Assembly (NCBI GenBank): GCA_020465985.1 | Contig: JAANYP010007605.1 | Location: 62,001-126,000 of the forward strand | Length of the DNA stretch: 64,000 bases | Source of the DNA: Centrapalus pauciflorus | Lineage: Eukaryota > Streptophyta > Magnoliopsida > Asterales > Asteraceae | Direction: 5' to 3' | In this document: positions 21,150 to 32,009 of the stretch, one piece after another | Layout: every line of letters starts with the position of its first letter | Position numbering within the stretch: the stretch's first letter is position 1 | Translations under genes and position numbers: made by a program | The notes under the pieces: generated by a model | The model's database searches: none | What the model saw: only the letters and a program-made list of their open reading frames with translations | Told to the model about the DNA's origin: nothing

Positions 21150-23654
21150 TATTGCCTATCAAAGGGCATAGTGCGTCAATTTAGTGCACCATATGAGCCT
21201 CAACAAAATGGGGTGGCCGAACGTAAAAACAGGACATTCATTGAGGCTGCAAGGACTATGCTTTCGGATTCAAAGCTTCCTACCATGTTTTGGGGGGAGG
21301 CAGTGAATACCGCGTGCCATATTTTAAACCGAGTCCTTACAGTCAAATCTTTGAACAAAACCTGTTATGAAATTTTGAATAAACGGCCACCTAATTTAAC
21401 TAGCTTCGAACCGTTTGGGGTACCATGCACTTTATTACGTACAAAACATCAACCGAAGTTTGGTGAAAAGGCTGACGAAGGATACTTCCTAGGTTATGTG
21501 CCGAACTCACCAAACAAACGGGTTTTTAACAAAACAAATGGTACAGTGGAAATTGTGTATAACATTGAAGTCACAAGTTATACACATGAACCCCAAACAG
21601 GTCCGGAATGGATATTTGACTATGATAAATTATTTGAGTCATTTAACATTCCTTTGGATGATAATGCAGGTACAATCGAAAAGGACATGGCGACGTTACA
21701 TCTGAATGACGAAAGTCATACCTTTCCGAGGACTACATTTCAATCCACATCCGAGCCTACTGCGACTGTAGATGGATCTCCAGAAGTTGCTGATCCAGAA
21801 GCACCTACCACTGAGAATCAGACTCAAGCATCAAGTTCCTACTCTGAGGAAAATGTCCACGAGGAGGAAAATGTAGAATCTGAGGCTGTTCCCCCATTAG
21901 GTGAAATAGGATCTAACTTAGGAGATAATCTGAGAGTTGACGAGATAGAGACCTCTAGGATTAACAAGAACCATCCTATAGAAAGCATCATAGGAAATCC
22001 TAACGAGGGTGTGAAGACTAGGAGTAGTGTGAATAACAACACTGTGTTGTTGTCGATGATAAACGACTCCGAGGCATATCATACCTGTCTCTATTCGTGT
22101 TTCATATCGCAAGTAGAGCCTAAGAATGTGCAAATGGCACTTAAGGATAACTCCTGGGTTGAAGCGATGCAGGAAGAACTTTCGCAGTTTAGGAAACTAG
22201 AAGTGTGGGAGTTAGTTCCATTACCTCGAGGGGAAGTTGCCATAGGAACCAAATGGGTTTTTAAGTGCAAAAGAGACGATCGGGGTATAGTCACGCGCAA
22301 CAAGGCCAGGTTAGTTGTAAAGGGTTTCAACCAAGAGGAGGGAATCGATTACAATGAGGTGTTTGCACCAGTAGTAAGGCTGGAAGCCATTAGGTTGTTT
22401 CTAGCGTTTGCCTCCTTCAAGGGCTTTAAGGTATATCAAATAGATGTTAAGAGTGCTTTCCTATATGGGAAAGTGAAGGAGTTGGTGTATGTAGAACAGC
22501 CGCCCGGATTCACAGATCCAAAATATCCTGATAGAGTATATCGCTTAGATAAGGCTCTATATGGATTGCATCAAGCACCAAGGGCGTGGTATGAGACTCT
22601 ATCCAACCATTTATTAGAAAACGGGTTTGAGAGGGGTAGGATAGATAGTACTCTGTTTGTTAAGAGGAAGGGAGAACATTTCATCTTGGTACAAGTGTAC
22701 GTCGATGATATCATTTTTGGATCATCAGACGAACAGATGTGCAAAGATTTCGAGAAGGTGATGAAGTCGAAATTCGAGATGAGTGCAATGGGAGAGTTAA
22801 CTTTCTTTTTGGGGTTACAAGTTGACCAGAAGAAGGAAGGGATGTTTATCCATCAGACGAAGTATGTCTATGACATATTGGAACGCTTCGGGATGGAAGG
22901 AACAAAATTGACTGCCCATTTTAGCACGCCGATTCAAGTGAATCACAATCTCGGACCGGGTACTGAAAGTGATGCCGATGTGGATCCGACATTATATCGG
23001 GCCATGATTGGATCACTTATGTATTTAACTGCTTCAAGACCTGACATCATGTTTGATGTGTGTATTTGTGCTAGGTTTCAAGCTAATCCGAAGGAGATGC
23101 ACATGAAAGCTGTGAAGCGGATTCTACGGTATCTCAAGTCGAAATCGAAGCTGGGACTTTGGTATCACGCGGAGGGAGATCTAGAGTTGGAAGCGTTCAC
23201 GGATTCTTATTACGGTGGATGCAGCTTGACGCGCAAATCAACAACTGGAGGTTGTCAATTCCTAGGAGGGAGACTGGTATCCTGGCAATGCAAGAAACAG
23301 ACGTCGGTAGCCGTGTCAACGTGCGAGGCCGAGTATGTTGCTGCTGGTAGTTGCTGCTCACAGGTTCTGTGGATACAACAACAATTACGGGATTACGGTT
23401 TGGCTTACACTCAAACTCCCATTAGGATAGACAATCAATCTACAATTGCTATAACTAACAATCCAGTTAAACACAGTAAAACAAAGCACATAGACAAAAG
23501 GCATCATTTTATTCGTGATTGTGCTGAAAAGAACTTAATCAAGTTGGTAAAAGTGGCAACGGAAGATAATAATGCAGATTTATTTACCAAAGCATTTGAT
23601 AAGTCACGGTTTGAATATTTAATTCAACTAAATGGAATGCGCAACCCAGAGTAA
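21150..23654 (+). CDS. Copia pol C-terminal part: integrase end, RT and RNase H
   Basis: The frame opens before 21171 with the integrase continuation (QFSAPYEPQQNGVAERKNRT, which supplies the catalytic E) and the integrase C-terminal GKG-like region. After a variable acidic linker (about 21650-22000) come RT motifs: WVFKCKRDDRG, DVKSAFLYGK, ALYGLHQAPRAWY and YVDDIIFGS. RNase H follows (AFTDSYYGGCSLTRKSTTG, STCEAEYVAAG, RIDNQSTIAITNNPVKHS, ADLFTKAF). Conserved catalytic residues look intact; the DADYAG-like box reads DSYYGG. The piece is severed from gag, protease and the integrase N-terminus by the upstream shift. Confidence 0.85.
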   Translation, partial: YCLSKGIVRQFSAPYEPQQNGVAERKNRTFIEAARTMLSDSKLPTMFWGEAVNTACHILNRVLTVKSLNKTCYEILNKRPPNLTSFEPFGVPCTLLRTKHQPKFGEKADEGYFLGYVPNSPNKRVFNKTNGTVEIVYNIEVTSYTHEPQTGPEWIFDYDKLFESFNIPLDDNAGTIEKDMATLHLNDESHTFPRTTFQSTSEPTATVDGSPEVADPEAPTTENQTQASSSYSEENVHEEENVESEAVPPLGEIGSNLGDNLRVDEIETSRINKNHPIESIIGNPNEGVKTRSSVNNNTVLLSMINDSEAYHTCLYSCFISQVEPKNVQMALKDNSWVEAMQEELSQFRKLEVWELVPLPRGEVAIGTKWVFKCKRDDRGIVTRNKARLVVKGFNQEEGIDYNEVFAPVVRLEAIRLFLAFASFKGFKVYQIDVKSAFLYGKVKELVYVEQPPGFTDPKYPDRVYRLDKALYGLHQAPRAWYETLSNHLLENGFERGRIDSTLFVKRKGEHFILVQVYVDDIIFGSSDEQMCKDFEKVMKSKFEMSAMGELTFFLGLQVDQKKEGMFIHQTKYVYDILERFGMEGTKLTAHFSTPIQVNHNLGPGTESDADVDPTLYRAMIGSLMYLTASRPDIMFDVCICARFQANPKEMHMKAVKRILRYLKSKSKLGLWYHAEGDLELEAFTDSYYGGCSLTRKSTTGGCQFLGGRLVSWQCKKQTSVAVSTCEAEYVAAGSCCSQVLWIQQQLRDYGLAYTQTPIRIDNQSTIAITNNPVKHSKTKHIDKRHHFIRDCAEKNLIKLVKVATEDNNADLFTKAFDKSRFEYLIQLNGMRNPE

Positions 23655-25825
23655 TTTGACCTTAGTAGTAGTTTATTTCCTTTTATAGCTGTAGTATTTC
23701 TTTCCCTTTATAATTAGTCTGCTAATTTAGGATAGTTTCTATTTTTAGTAAGTTTCTATTTTTAGGAAGTTAGTAGGTTATCTTCTTTTAGTGCTATTTC
23801 TTACAAAAAAAAAGAGAAAATCATAAAAATACAAAAAAAGAGAATATCAGAAAAAGGAGTTAAGTCTTAGATTCATAGGTTCAAAGTGACGAAAATTAGC
23901 ACAGTCGTTACAAACTCTAAGTGTTTAGGCTTTCACACATAATGCACCTAAAATTCTAAGTGTTATACTTTATTTTAGTTTGATGTGTTGGTAGGCATAA
24001 TACATATAGGGAGTCTCAAGGCAAATAAAATATTCAAGAAAAAGTCAAACGTGCCACTAACTTGGATGTACGACCAATCGGTCTTAATTTTTATGTACAA
24101 GACATACAAACTTTGAGTCTAAATGAGGTATGCAAACTTTCTGGGGATGTATGGCAACATCAAATACATCTTAAAATGGAAAGAATAGACAAATCATACA
24201 AAATTGAGAGTCGAAAACATGTAACTCTGTTGTACGTAAGTACAGACCTATTGCCTCTGTTTAGATTCGGGTTAGCTAGATACGTCGCTTTGTTGTACGT
24301 CGGTACAGACCTGTCACCGCTGTCTTGCTAACTTTAAGAATAAACCTTAAGTCAAACTAAGACACTTTGTTGTATGAAAATACAGACCTGTGTCCGATGT
24401 TTGTCTTTTAAAGAAAGTTTGCAAATACCAACAAGTTAGAATCTTTGTCTGTATGCATTGATCATAAAAGTATGTCTATGTCTGAGTCACGTAAGATAAT
24501 TTCATGATAAATAAAAATGCCAAGGGATATTCCGAAATGTAGCATGTTTAAAGGGGTAAATACCAACAATCGGCTAAATGGGTATTTCACGACAAACAAT
24601 ATAAAGGAATCAAAAATTCCTAAGTGTGAAAGTTTAAGTACTGAAAGTGAGTATCTGACACCGCTATCTGATTGAATCTTTCTTTGACTATACTCATCAA
24701 AAATATTTTGTTAAGTGATTAGCATAGGTTGTAAATTTTAATTAGTATAGTTTAAGCCTAAGTTAAGTTTTTGGTCAAAATTTTAAAGTTTTATTTCTCA
24801 CTTATTTTATCTTTATTTTATTTTATTTTATTTTATCTTAGTTTATTTTATTTTATTTTATTTTATTTTTTACTTAGGTAAAAGGTCAAAAATTACTGAG
24901 GGTGCATTCATAGTTGGATAAAATAAACACTGCGTGAAAAATCTTGTGCTTAGGGTAAAAGATTTGGCATAGTTTATCTCGTTACACTATACCGTTGAAA
25001 AGGTTGAAAAAGTTGAAGTTATTTCAAAATTTTCGAAATTTTTCTAAGTGTTTGGTGTAATTCGAGTTTAGGACAAACTCGAAATTGGGTGGTTTCGAAT
25101 CTGTCAGTAGATTCGACTTTGGCCATAGATTCGAAGGTAGGTGTTATAAATAGGTAACAGTACTTGTCATTACACTTATCTGTTTTCGAATCTACTCCTT
25201 CGAATCTATCCGGCGACCTCGAATCTACTTCCTCGAATCTACCGATTTCCACAAAAACGACAATTTGTCGAGTTTCTTTCTTGAGTGTTCGATTCTACTG
25301 ATACTTCTAGGTACAAACAACTGGGTTGTACAAGATTTATGTAGTTTTATACACCATTTAAGCCAAAATCATCGATTTTTGAAGGTTTATGGGTCTAAGT
25401 CGTGTTTTCCAAAATTACAAAGTTTGGACCAGTAACTAGTCAAATTAAAGGCAAAGGTCAGTGATTAGAACCTAGTTGGACTAATGTATGTGATTTTCTA
25501 AGTTCAAAATGGTTAAAATCTTGGGTTTTGTTGAAGAGTTGGCCGTCGACAGTTCGAATCTGTTCGTGAACCTTCTCGAGTTTGTCAGTAAACTCGAGAA
25601 GACCATGTCATTCGAATCTGTCATCAAACTCGACATAGGGAGTCTTCGAATCTGATTATTCGAATCTGTCATTTTAGTTGAATTATTTAATTTAAATTTT
25701 ATTAAACTTGTAGAAATTCTTTTGTGTTGGATTTTGTACTTAATCAAGTTCAAAATAAAACAAATTTGAATTTTGGCAAGTTTATTGATTTTTAATAATT
25801 TTAATGGTTTATCTATTGTGCAGAT
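23655..25825 (+). other. 2.2-kb noncoding region between pol and ORF3
   Basis: No credible gene. It contains three copies of a block like CTTTGTTGTACGTAAGTACAGACCT (near 24225, 24286 and 24367), an ATTTT-rich run (about 24800-24870) and a dense field of TTCGAATCTG-type motifs (about 25060-25690). It ends in a pyrimidine-rich tract and GTGCAG at 25818-25823, 2 nt before the ORF3 ATG. Confidence 0.7.
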
Positions 25826-28800
25826 ATGGCTGTTCGAGTATTTGTGCCGAAGCAGAATATGGTCATTCCCCCCGACCATCATATCCCTGATGCGCAGGGC
25901 TTTCGTCAAATGATGGATTTCCTTGTAGAATCTAGGATTGCTTTTGCATTGTCTCACAATATTCAGATTGTTATTCCCTATGTTTGCCAATTCTATGATC
26001 ATCTTCAGGTGGATTGCTCTGTCACCCCGACAGTGCTGAGAACCAGGATAGCAGGACAACCGTTGGTGTTTTCTGCCAATATGCTGCGTCAAGTTTTGCA
26101 GCTAGGGTCTCAGGAAGAAGAGTCTGGGCCTATTGATTTTCCCCTAAGTATTAGGCAAGCGGCTTTTCAGAGAATGGGTTACAGTTTAGATGTTACGAAG
26201 ACATCTTACATGAAGAGCGGGCTTATTGGCCAATGGAGATTTTTGGCTCATGTTTTCATGGTTTGTTTCGCGGCAAAGAAAGCTGGTTTTGATTATATTG
26301 TCTCCAAAATCCAATCCGGGATGATAGCGTTAGTTTATAATCGGCCATTCAGCTTTTCGGAAATGTTTTTCTCAGAATTCGTTCATCAAATCACCGCTCC
26401 AGAGCAGCAACAATTTCTGCTGTATCCTCGATTCGTAATGATGCTTATCAGGCATTTCTTGCTGAATTTACCGCAGCTAAATGACATCCAAAGCGTAGCG
26501 GTGATGGATAAAAGAATTTTTGCTAATTGCTCCTCGCACAGAGGAAGGTTGGCGGTTCCGGTCGAGCGACCGTTGTTTAGAGCAGTTCTAGATAGGAACT
26601 TTGAAGCACCAGATACTGCCAACTGGGCAGGTGTAGTGGAAGTTCAGCCTGGTCAGCCACAACAACAACCACAGCAACCGCGAGCACAACAACAAAGGCG
26701 AAGACAAAGAGCTACTGCGAGTCAGACTCAGGCATCTAGGCCTTCTACAAGTCAACAACCAGAAGTACAAGAGGCGGGCCCTTCGAATGTCCCAAGTGAA
26801 TCTGATCAGTTGTGTCAAACGTTACATGAAATCTGGGAAGCTGGTCCTCATGCCAATGAAGAAATATCCGCAGCATTAGTTGGAGAATTGCTTGAGCCTC
26901 CAGAGGGAGAAGAAGATGTGCTGAGGGATGTTGATGAATATGAACCAGAGCAGACTGGTAATGACTTGTCATCATCAGCTACCGAATCAGAAGATATGGA
27001 GGAGATACAGGTTGAAGCTCCAGATTCCGAATCTACAGAACCTCCTGTTCAAATCGGAACTTATGGATCAAGGTTGGTAGTAAATGAAGAAGCCTCAAGG
27101 CGTAGAGCATCAAGAGAGTCTGATGACTCTGATTTTGAAGACGAAGAGGTGGCACCATTAGTGACGAGGCAAAGGGCCAAGCGTCATAGATTTATGCAAG
27201 GTTCGTCTTCAGCTTCAGCAGAACAACCTGAAAATCCTCAAACTCAAACTCCTCAACCTCAGGAACCTCGAACCACCATTCCACCATCACCACCTCATGA
27301 TGAACCATACATCCCATCGCCGATCATTCCAACTCCAATTCAATCCATCCCATCAACCTCATCCACATACGCCGACAATCAAAGATTTCTGCAGCTTAAA
27401 GCTCGAGTTGACTTCCAAAATATCCAAATCTTAGGCCTTACAAAGGCAATCGGTGAGATTCAGACTCATAATGCAAATCTTGATAACGAGAATGCCGATC
27501 TAAAAAGGATAGTGGAAAAGGTTCAGGAAGAGAACTTAGAGTTAAAAACATTTGTAGCTGATTAAGCAGCTGAGTTAAGATCGATGTGCTCCCTAGTTGA
27601 GCAATTAATGAAAAATTTACAGGCTCAGGGGGAGACATCGTGCCGAGATCAAGAAGTGGGCAGGAAGGATGATGATAATGAAGATAACCAAGGCAATGAT
27701 CCCAGCTCTCAAAGACAGAATGAGCCAGTAGATTTTTCTGCTGCTCAGGCTGCTCAATCTCAGGGGGAGCCAAGTCAAGCAGGAGGTGAAGTAGGAGAGG
27801 CCAGCTCGTCTAAACCTACGGATTTTGAGATAAGTGAGATGATTGATGCTCTCATGGATCTCGATGACGACCCAATGGACTTGGGATTTGACTTTGAAGA
27901 GGATATGGAAGAACAAGAAGAGGGAGAATTTGTCCCTGAAGAGATTGTTGATTGGAGATCAGATGATGAGGTGTGTGCTGACGAAGACGATGAAGCCGAT
28001 GAAATCGTAGTCCAGCAAAATCCAATCACTGATACATATGTGATAGGAGGAAATGATGTTGTTAACATAGAAGTGGTGAATGCTGCTTTAAATGTTGAGT
28101 CATCAGTAGAGGAACCTGTCAGAGAGTTAACGAATGAAGAGAAAAGAAAGTTGTGATTCAGGGCTGAGCAGAAGGAATTAGAGCTGAAAGAGAAGATGAG
28201 GGTGTCGGGGACTGGAAAACTGTCAGGAAGCATATTAAGCTGGTTCTTTGATCGAGAACTGCAGTTATTCATAATCAAGAGAAAAGATGGGCTCCAGTAC
28301 CTGAGGCGAACTCTGAAAGTATTCAATTCACTGCCGAAGATTGAGATCAAGGCGTTAGCATGGAAAGACCTGATCAATATCGGCAATGATCCCTACGCAG
28401 ATATAATAGCCAGAATCATAAGGAAAGAGGGAAGATCAAGGAAGTTTGAACGCCTAAATCCAAGGATAGGAAAAAGAGTAGAGGATCCTTCTCGAATTGA
28501 TCCTCTAACTGGGCGTCCTTGGATGAAGATTCAATACAAACCCGTAAGATGTCTAAGAAAGGTGCCGCTCAAGCCTATGCCACAGAATGTCATGAAAAAT
28601 CTAAATTGGTGGTATGTTGAGAGTGAAACTGGAGAAGCGGTGATGGAAGATTTTGAAGAAAAGGTGATTCTTAGAATCTATGATCCTCTTCATCTGGTAA
28701 ACCTTTCTCGAGATGATCTTCAAATTTTGCATGCTCATAAGATTTCAAGTGACACTCATATGGATGGTGAGGCTAGGAAATATGAGAATGTAGTTAAAGT

Positions 28801-28846
28801 GTGTGTTGAAAAGGGCTTGTATGCTGGAAGTAGTTTGAATAAATAA
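25826..28846 (+). pseudogene. Third ORF of the Sirevirus-like element (plant putative transposon protein-like), two in-frame stops
   Basis: One reading frame of about 1006 codons from ATG 25826 to TAA 28846, broken only by TAA at 27563-27565 and TGA at 28154-28156. Residues about 20-230 (GFRQMMDFLVESRIAFAL ... IGQWRFLAHVF ... FSFSEMFFSEFVHQI ... LYPRFVMMLIRHFL) resemble a family annotated in many plant genomes as a putative plant transposon protein. A Gln/Pro-rich and acidic middle follows, then a coiled coil near residues 525-577, a strongly acidic stretch, and a basic C-terminal domain (about 28180-28840) with WKDLINIGNDPYADI. It occupies the env-like position of Sireviruses, but I see no signal peptide or clear membrane helix. 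Its biochemical role is unknown. Both stops are explained by single C-to-T changes (CAA and CGA). Confidence 0.75.
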
Positions 28847-28893
28847 TAAACAAAGTTCTTAATCAAATGTGTGAATTATTAGAAGCTATCGTC

Positions 28894-28902
28894 AAGGGGG
28901 AG
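28894..28902 (+). other. Polypurine tract of the Sirevirus-like element
   Basis: AAGGGGGAG two bases before the 3' LTR; the plus-strand primer site. Confidence 0.8.
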
Positions 28903-28904
28903 TC

Positions 28905-29560
28905 TGTTGGTACACCCTGTGTGACGATAGCAGTCTCAGTGATCCTACATTGTGGTTTTAGCAAGTGTTTGTTATATATGTTTATATATGGTTGATAATT
29001 ATTATTGTTTGTGTGTTTGAACTTGATGTAACGTATTACAAGAAGTTCAAACATAAAGATCAAAGATAAAATCAATCATAAGGTGAAAACATAAGTTTCA
29101 ATACTAAGTTGAGTATGTGAAATAGTAGATTCGAAATGTCTAAGGACTAGGATTCGAATCTGGTTAGATTCGAATGAGTCACTTAGACAGATTCGAATGT
29201 AACCCACTTAGGCAGATTCGAGAATGTCAGATGGACAAACTCGAATGGGCTTTGGGCCGGATTCGAGTTTGGCCCATAACAGACTCGAATTAGCCTCTAT
29301 AATTAGGGATAGACTCGAAATATTATCAGACTTTTTGCAGAATTCGAGAGTGATTAAGCATTAAGCGATTTCGAGTTTATCATCAGTGTTAGTGTCGTTT
29401 CGGAGAGAATTAGTTCGTAGGTTCGTTCGTGTGTCGTTCGTGCAGCTTCTGATAGTCTCCGTGTTTCTGGTGAGTGTTGTTACCGTCAAGCCGTTAACAA
29501 GGATTCCGCACTCGTTGACGGTGTCGCGTCTAGATAGATCTCGTAGTGGTAGACCTTACA
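28905..29560 (+). repeat. 3' LTR of the Sirevirus-like element
   Basis: 656 bp, same length as the 5' LTR. By eye about 8 differences, seven of them transitions. The downstream CCTAG (29561-29565) is the second target-duplication copy. Confidence 0.95.
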
Positions 29561-29565
29561 CCTAG

Positions 29566-29996
29566 ATTTACTAATGGAAAAAAGGGAGCTGAGCCAGGTG
29601 ACGCAAGCCGCTGTGAAGGCAAAGATGAAGAGATGCTATGACAGGAGGGTCAAACATAAGACACTACTTGGTGACCTAGTCTTGCATAGCAATGAGGCAA
29701 GCAGGTCAGCCCCCACGAGCAAACTCTCGGTCGGGTGGGAGGGCCCGTATCACGTAGCACAAACTCTTGGGGGAGGTGCACACCTTTTGGAACGTTTGGA
29801 TGGAACGAAAATCCCAAGAACTTGGCACATCACGAATCTGGAAAAGTATTTCGTATGGCTAGATGAGGTCCAACATCTACTCTTTTTGTCTTTTTTTTTT
29901 GGAAGTTTTCAATCAAGGCTAAACACTATAGTTAAGTCCTACTCCTACGAATCAGGCAACGCTGTAATGACAATCTTTGTCTCATTAATAGAATGA
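29566..29996 (+). pseudogene. Tat-lineage integrase C-terminal end (continuation of 15258-16071)
   Basis: Joining 16071 to 29566 keeps the integrase frame. It reads through KRELSQVTQAAVKAKMKRCY to a chromatin/DNA-binding-type end (LSVGWEGPYHVAQTL, PRTWHITNLEKYF) seen in Tat integrases. The frame stays open to TAG/TGA-type stops at 29996; the last 40 or so codons are probably not conserved coding. Confidence 0.8.
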
Positions 29997-29999
29997 AAC

Positions 30000-30835
30000 T
30001 CATTCGTTATCTGCCATTACACGTTTTATGCTCATACGTTGCTCGTGCAAAGGTTAAAGCAGTTTTAGGTTAAAGGGGACGCCCAAAGCATGACCAAAAC
30101 TTTTGCTTTTTACCAACTTTCAACGAATATATTGGACAGCACTCAAACAAATTTGAAACACGAAAAGTTAAGTCGACTTATTACAAAACGCTTACGCCGC
30201 TTGAGGCTAGTACCAGACGCAGGTTAGGGGTTGAGTTATCGCCTCGAAAACATAAAAAGGTTGAGTTATCGCCTTCAAAACATAAAAAAGGTTGAGTTAT
30301 CGTCTTGTTAAAATGCAGGTTGAGTTATCGCCTAGCAACTAGCAAAGAACACATTTTCACCTCACCAAGCATGCACATGAGGTTATCGTGTAGCTGATAC
30401 ACGAGTATCTAATTTTGTCTTATAAGTCAAGGTTATTACCTTGCCATAACATAATGGTGCAACAGTCACACCCATCCCTCATAAGATAGAGCATAAAAAA
30501 GTCAGTGCTGGCTCAAGGGATTTTGGCTTTTATATACACCTCAAAAGTGGCAAATAGAACACAAGGTATCTAAGAAGCAACAAATACATCACATTGCTCA
30601 AAAGGAAGATACTAACATGGATAGTACTTTGTCCGAGGGGCGCCATGCGCACCACCCTCAAGCCGGGTGTTCAAAGCAAATAATTTGTTTAAGGGGTGCC
30701 ACGCACCACCACCCACAAGTCGGGTGTGCAAAGAACATAAATTGTTTCAAGGCCATAACAGTAACCACCGCCTACAAAACCAGGCGCAAAACAAGTTGCA
30801 AAGTATCAAGATGACAGATTGTTTGATAAAGGGAC
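30000..30835 (+). other. Tat 3' noncoding region with short tandem repeats
   Basis: Four spaced copies of GGTTGAGTTATCGCCT lie at about 30220-30335. A second, roughly 65-bp duplicated block at about 30635-30755 has the theme GGGTGCCACGCACCACC plus GTTCAAAGCAAATAATTTG. No credible sense gene. Confidence 0.65.
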
Positions 30836-31996
30836 TTACACATGGGTGGAAGCTGAATTTGAGCCATGACCTACATCAGGGTCGGCAGGAGTAAGGGCCA
30901 ATATGTCCTCAATGGATCGGTTAGGATGTGTTTTGATGTCTTCGATATATGCTAAGGTCATATTCTCTGCTGAGGCAGCCAAATCATGGAGGCAAGCACG
31001 AGCTTGTGGGTCGTACCCAGGTAGTGATTCTACCTCCACCCCCTTAGCTAAGCTTGAGCGAATCTTCAAGAGGGTTGAGTGTCGCCATAGTGAACAAAGG
31101 CTCGTTGGACCACGCTCCAAGGTTTAAGAAACTGGCGACTATGCAGTAACTTGCTGACCACCTGCGGCATCACCTCGGAAGCAAATCTCACCCTTTCCTC
31201 AGAAAGGCGGCTAACAGCTTCCACCGCCTCGTCCCTCTCCTTTTTTAAAATCTGCTCTCTAGTGCCTAGTTGGCTCACGCGTAGGCTTAACGCAACAGAT
31301 TTCTTCCTCTCCTCTTCAAGCTCAACCTTCAACCTTTCAATCTCTATCTTCTGATCACCAACCTGTTGGCTCAAGCTCAGCACCTGGGTTTTCATCTCTT
31401 CAACAGTGGTAATCCGTATCTTTTCCCTCTCATCAGCCTTGCGCAACTCTTCTTGCACCTTCATAAAGCGATGTTCGGCAATGGTGACCCTAGTTTTCAC
31501 CTCAGGCAAAAAGGATTAAAATTTACCACAGTAGAACCCAAGGAATCATAGACAAGAGCATTGCTAGAATGCTGGGCCAATTCTACATGCGAAGAAGGCA
31601 TACTGTGGTATAGAAAATCACATTGACTCGCAGAAGTCTCTAGCAAATCTCCCCTTTTGATTTCCCACTCCGGCACGTATAGTTTCTCACGGTTGTAGTC
31701 ACTTCGTTCACGCCTAAACATGGCCAAAGAGGTGGCTTCTCCGACTGTTGAAGGAGGGGGGGAAGGACGTAGGGGATATATGGAGACCCAGGAAGAGCGG
31801 CTACTGAGGTAGGCTGAGCGGAGACCTTGAGAGAGTCGGACGAAACCACCCATTTACCTTTCAGAGAAGGACGCTTCACAAAGATCTTTATTTTCTTTGA
31901 GAGAACAACTTGGTCGTCGTCATCAGGACTGGACACATGAATAAGAGAATCACTTCCCAGGGAAGTACCGGTTGCTTTTCGTTTCAAACGGTGCAC
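30836..31996 (-). pseudogene. Antisense extra ORF of the Tat-like element, frameshifted
   Basis: Read on the minus strand, it starts in a basic segment (RLKRKATGTSLGSD, then KIKIFVKRPSLKGKW). It continues in a second frame with EWEIKRGDLLETSASQCDFLYHSMPSS. A third frame (31066-31509) is a long coiled coil rich in Glu/Lys/Arg (VGDQKIEIERLKVELEEERK). The last part is 30836-31120. Tat-lineage elements commonly carry an antisense ORF of this layout between pol and the 3' LTR (Grande gene 23 is one example); its role is unknown. At least two frame changes make this copy a pseudogene. Confidence 0.7.
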
Positions 31997-32009
31997 CGGC
32001 GGTCATTAC

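Larger units (their letters stand above)
16072..29560 (+). mobile_element. Sirevirus-like Ty1/Copia element with a third ORF (13,489 bp)
   Basis: A complete element bounded by two 656-bp LTRs (TGTTGG...CTTACA), with target duplication CCTAG at 16067-16071 and 29561-29565. The order is 5' LTR, iMet primer site, motif-rich leader, gag (17390-19609, with an internal stop), gag-pol linker and pol (19681-23654), 2.2 kb of noncoding DNA, third ORF (25826-28846), polypurine tract and 3' LTR. Large size, an extra ORF after pol, a coiled-coil gag extension and noncoding repeat motifs all fit the Sirevirus genus. Stops and two frameshifts make this copy inactive. The LTRs differ at about 8 of 656 sites by eye, mostly transitions. 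Confidence 0.9.
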
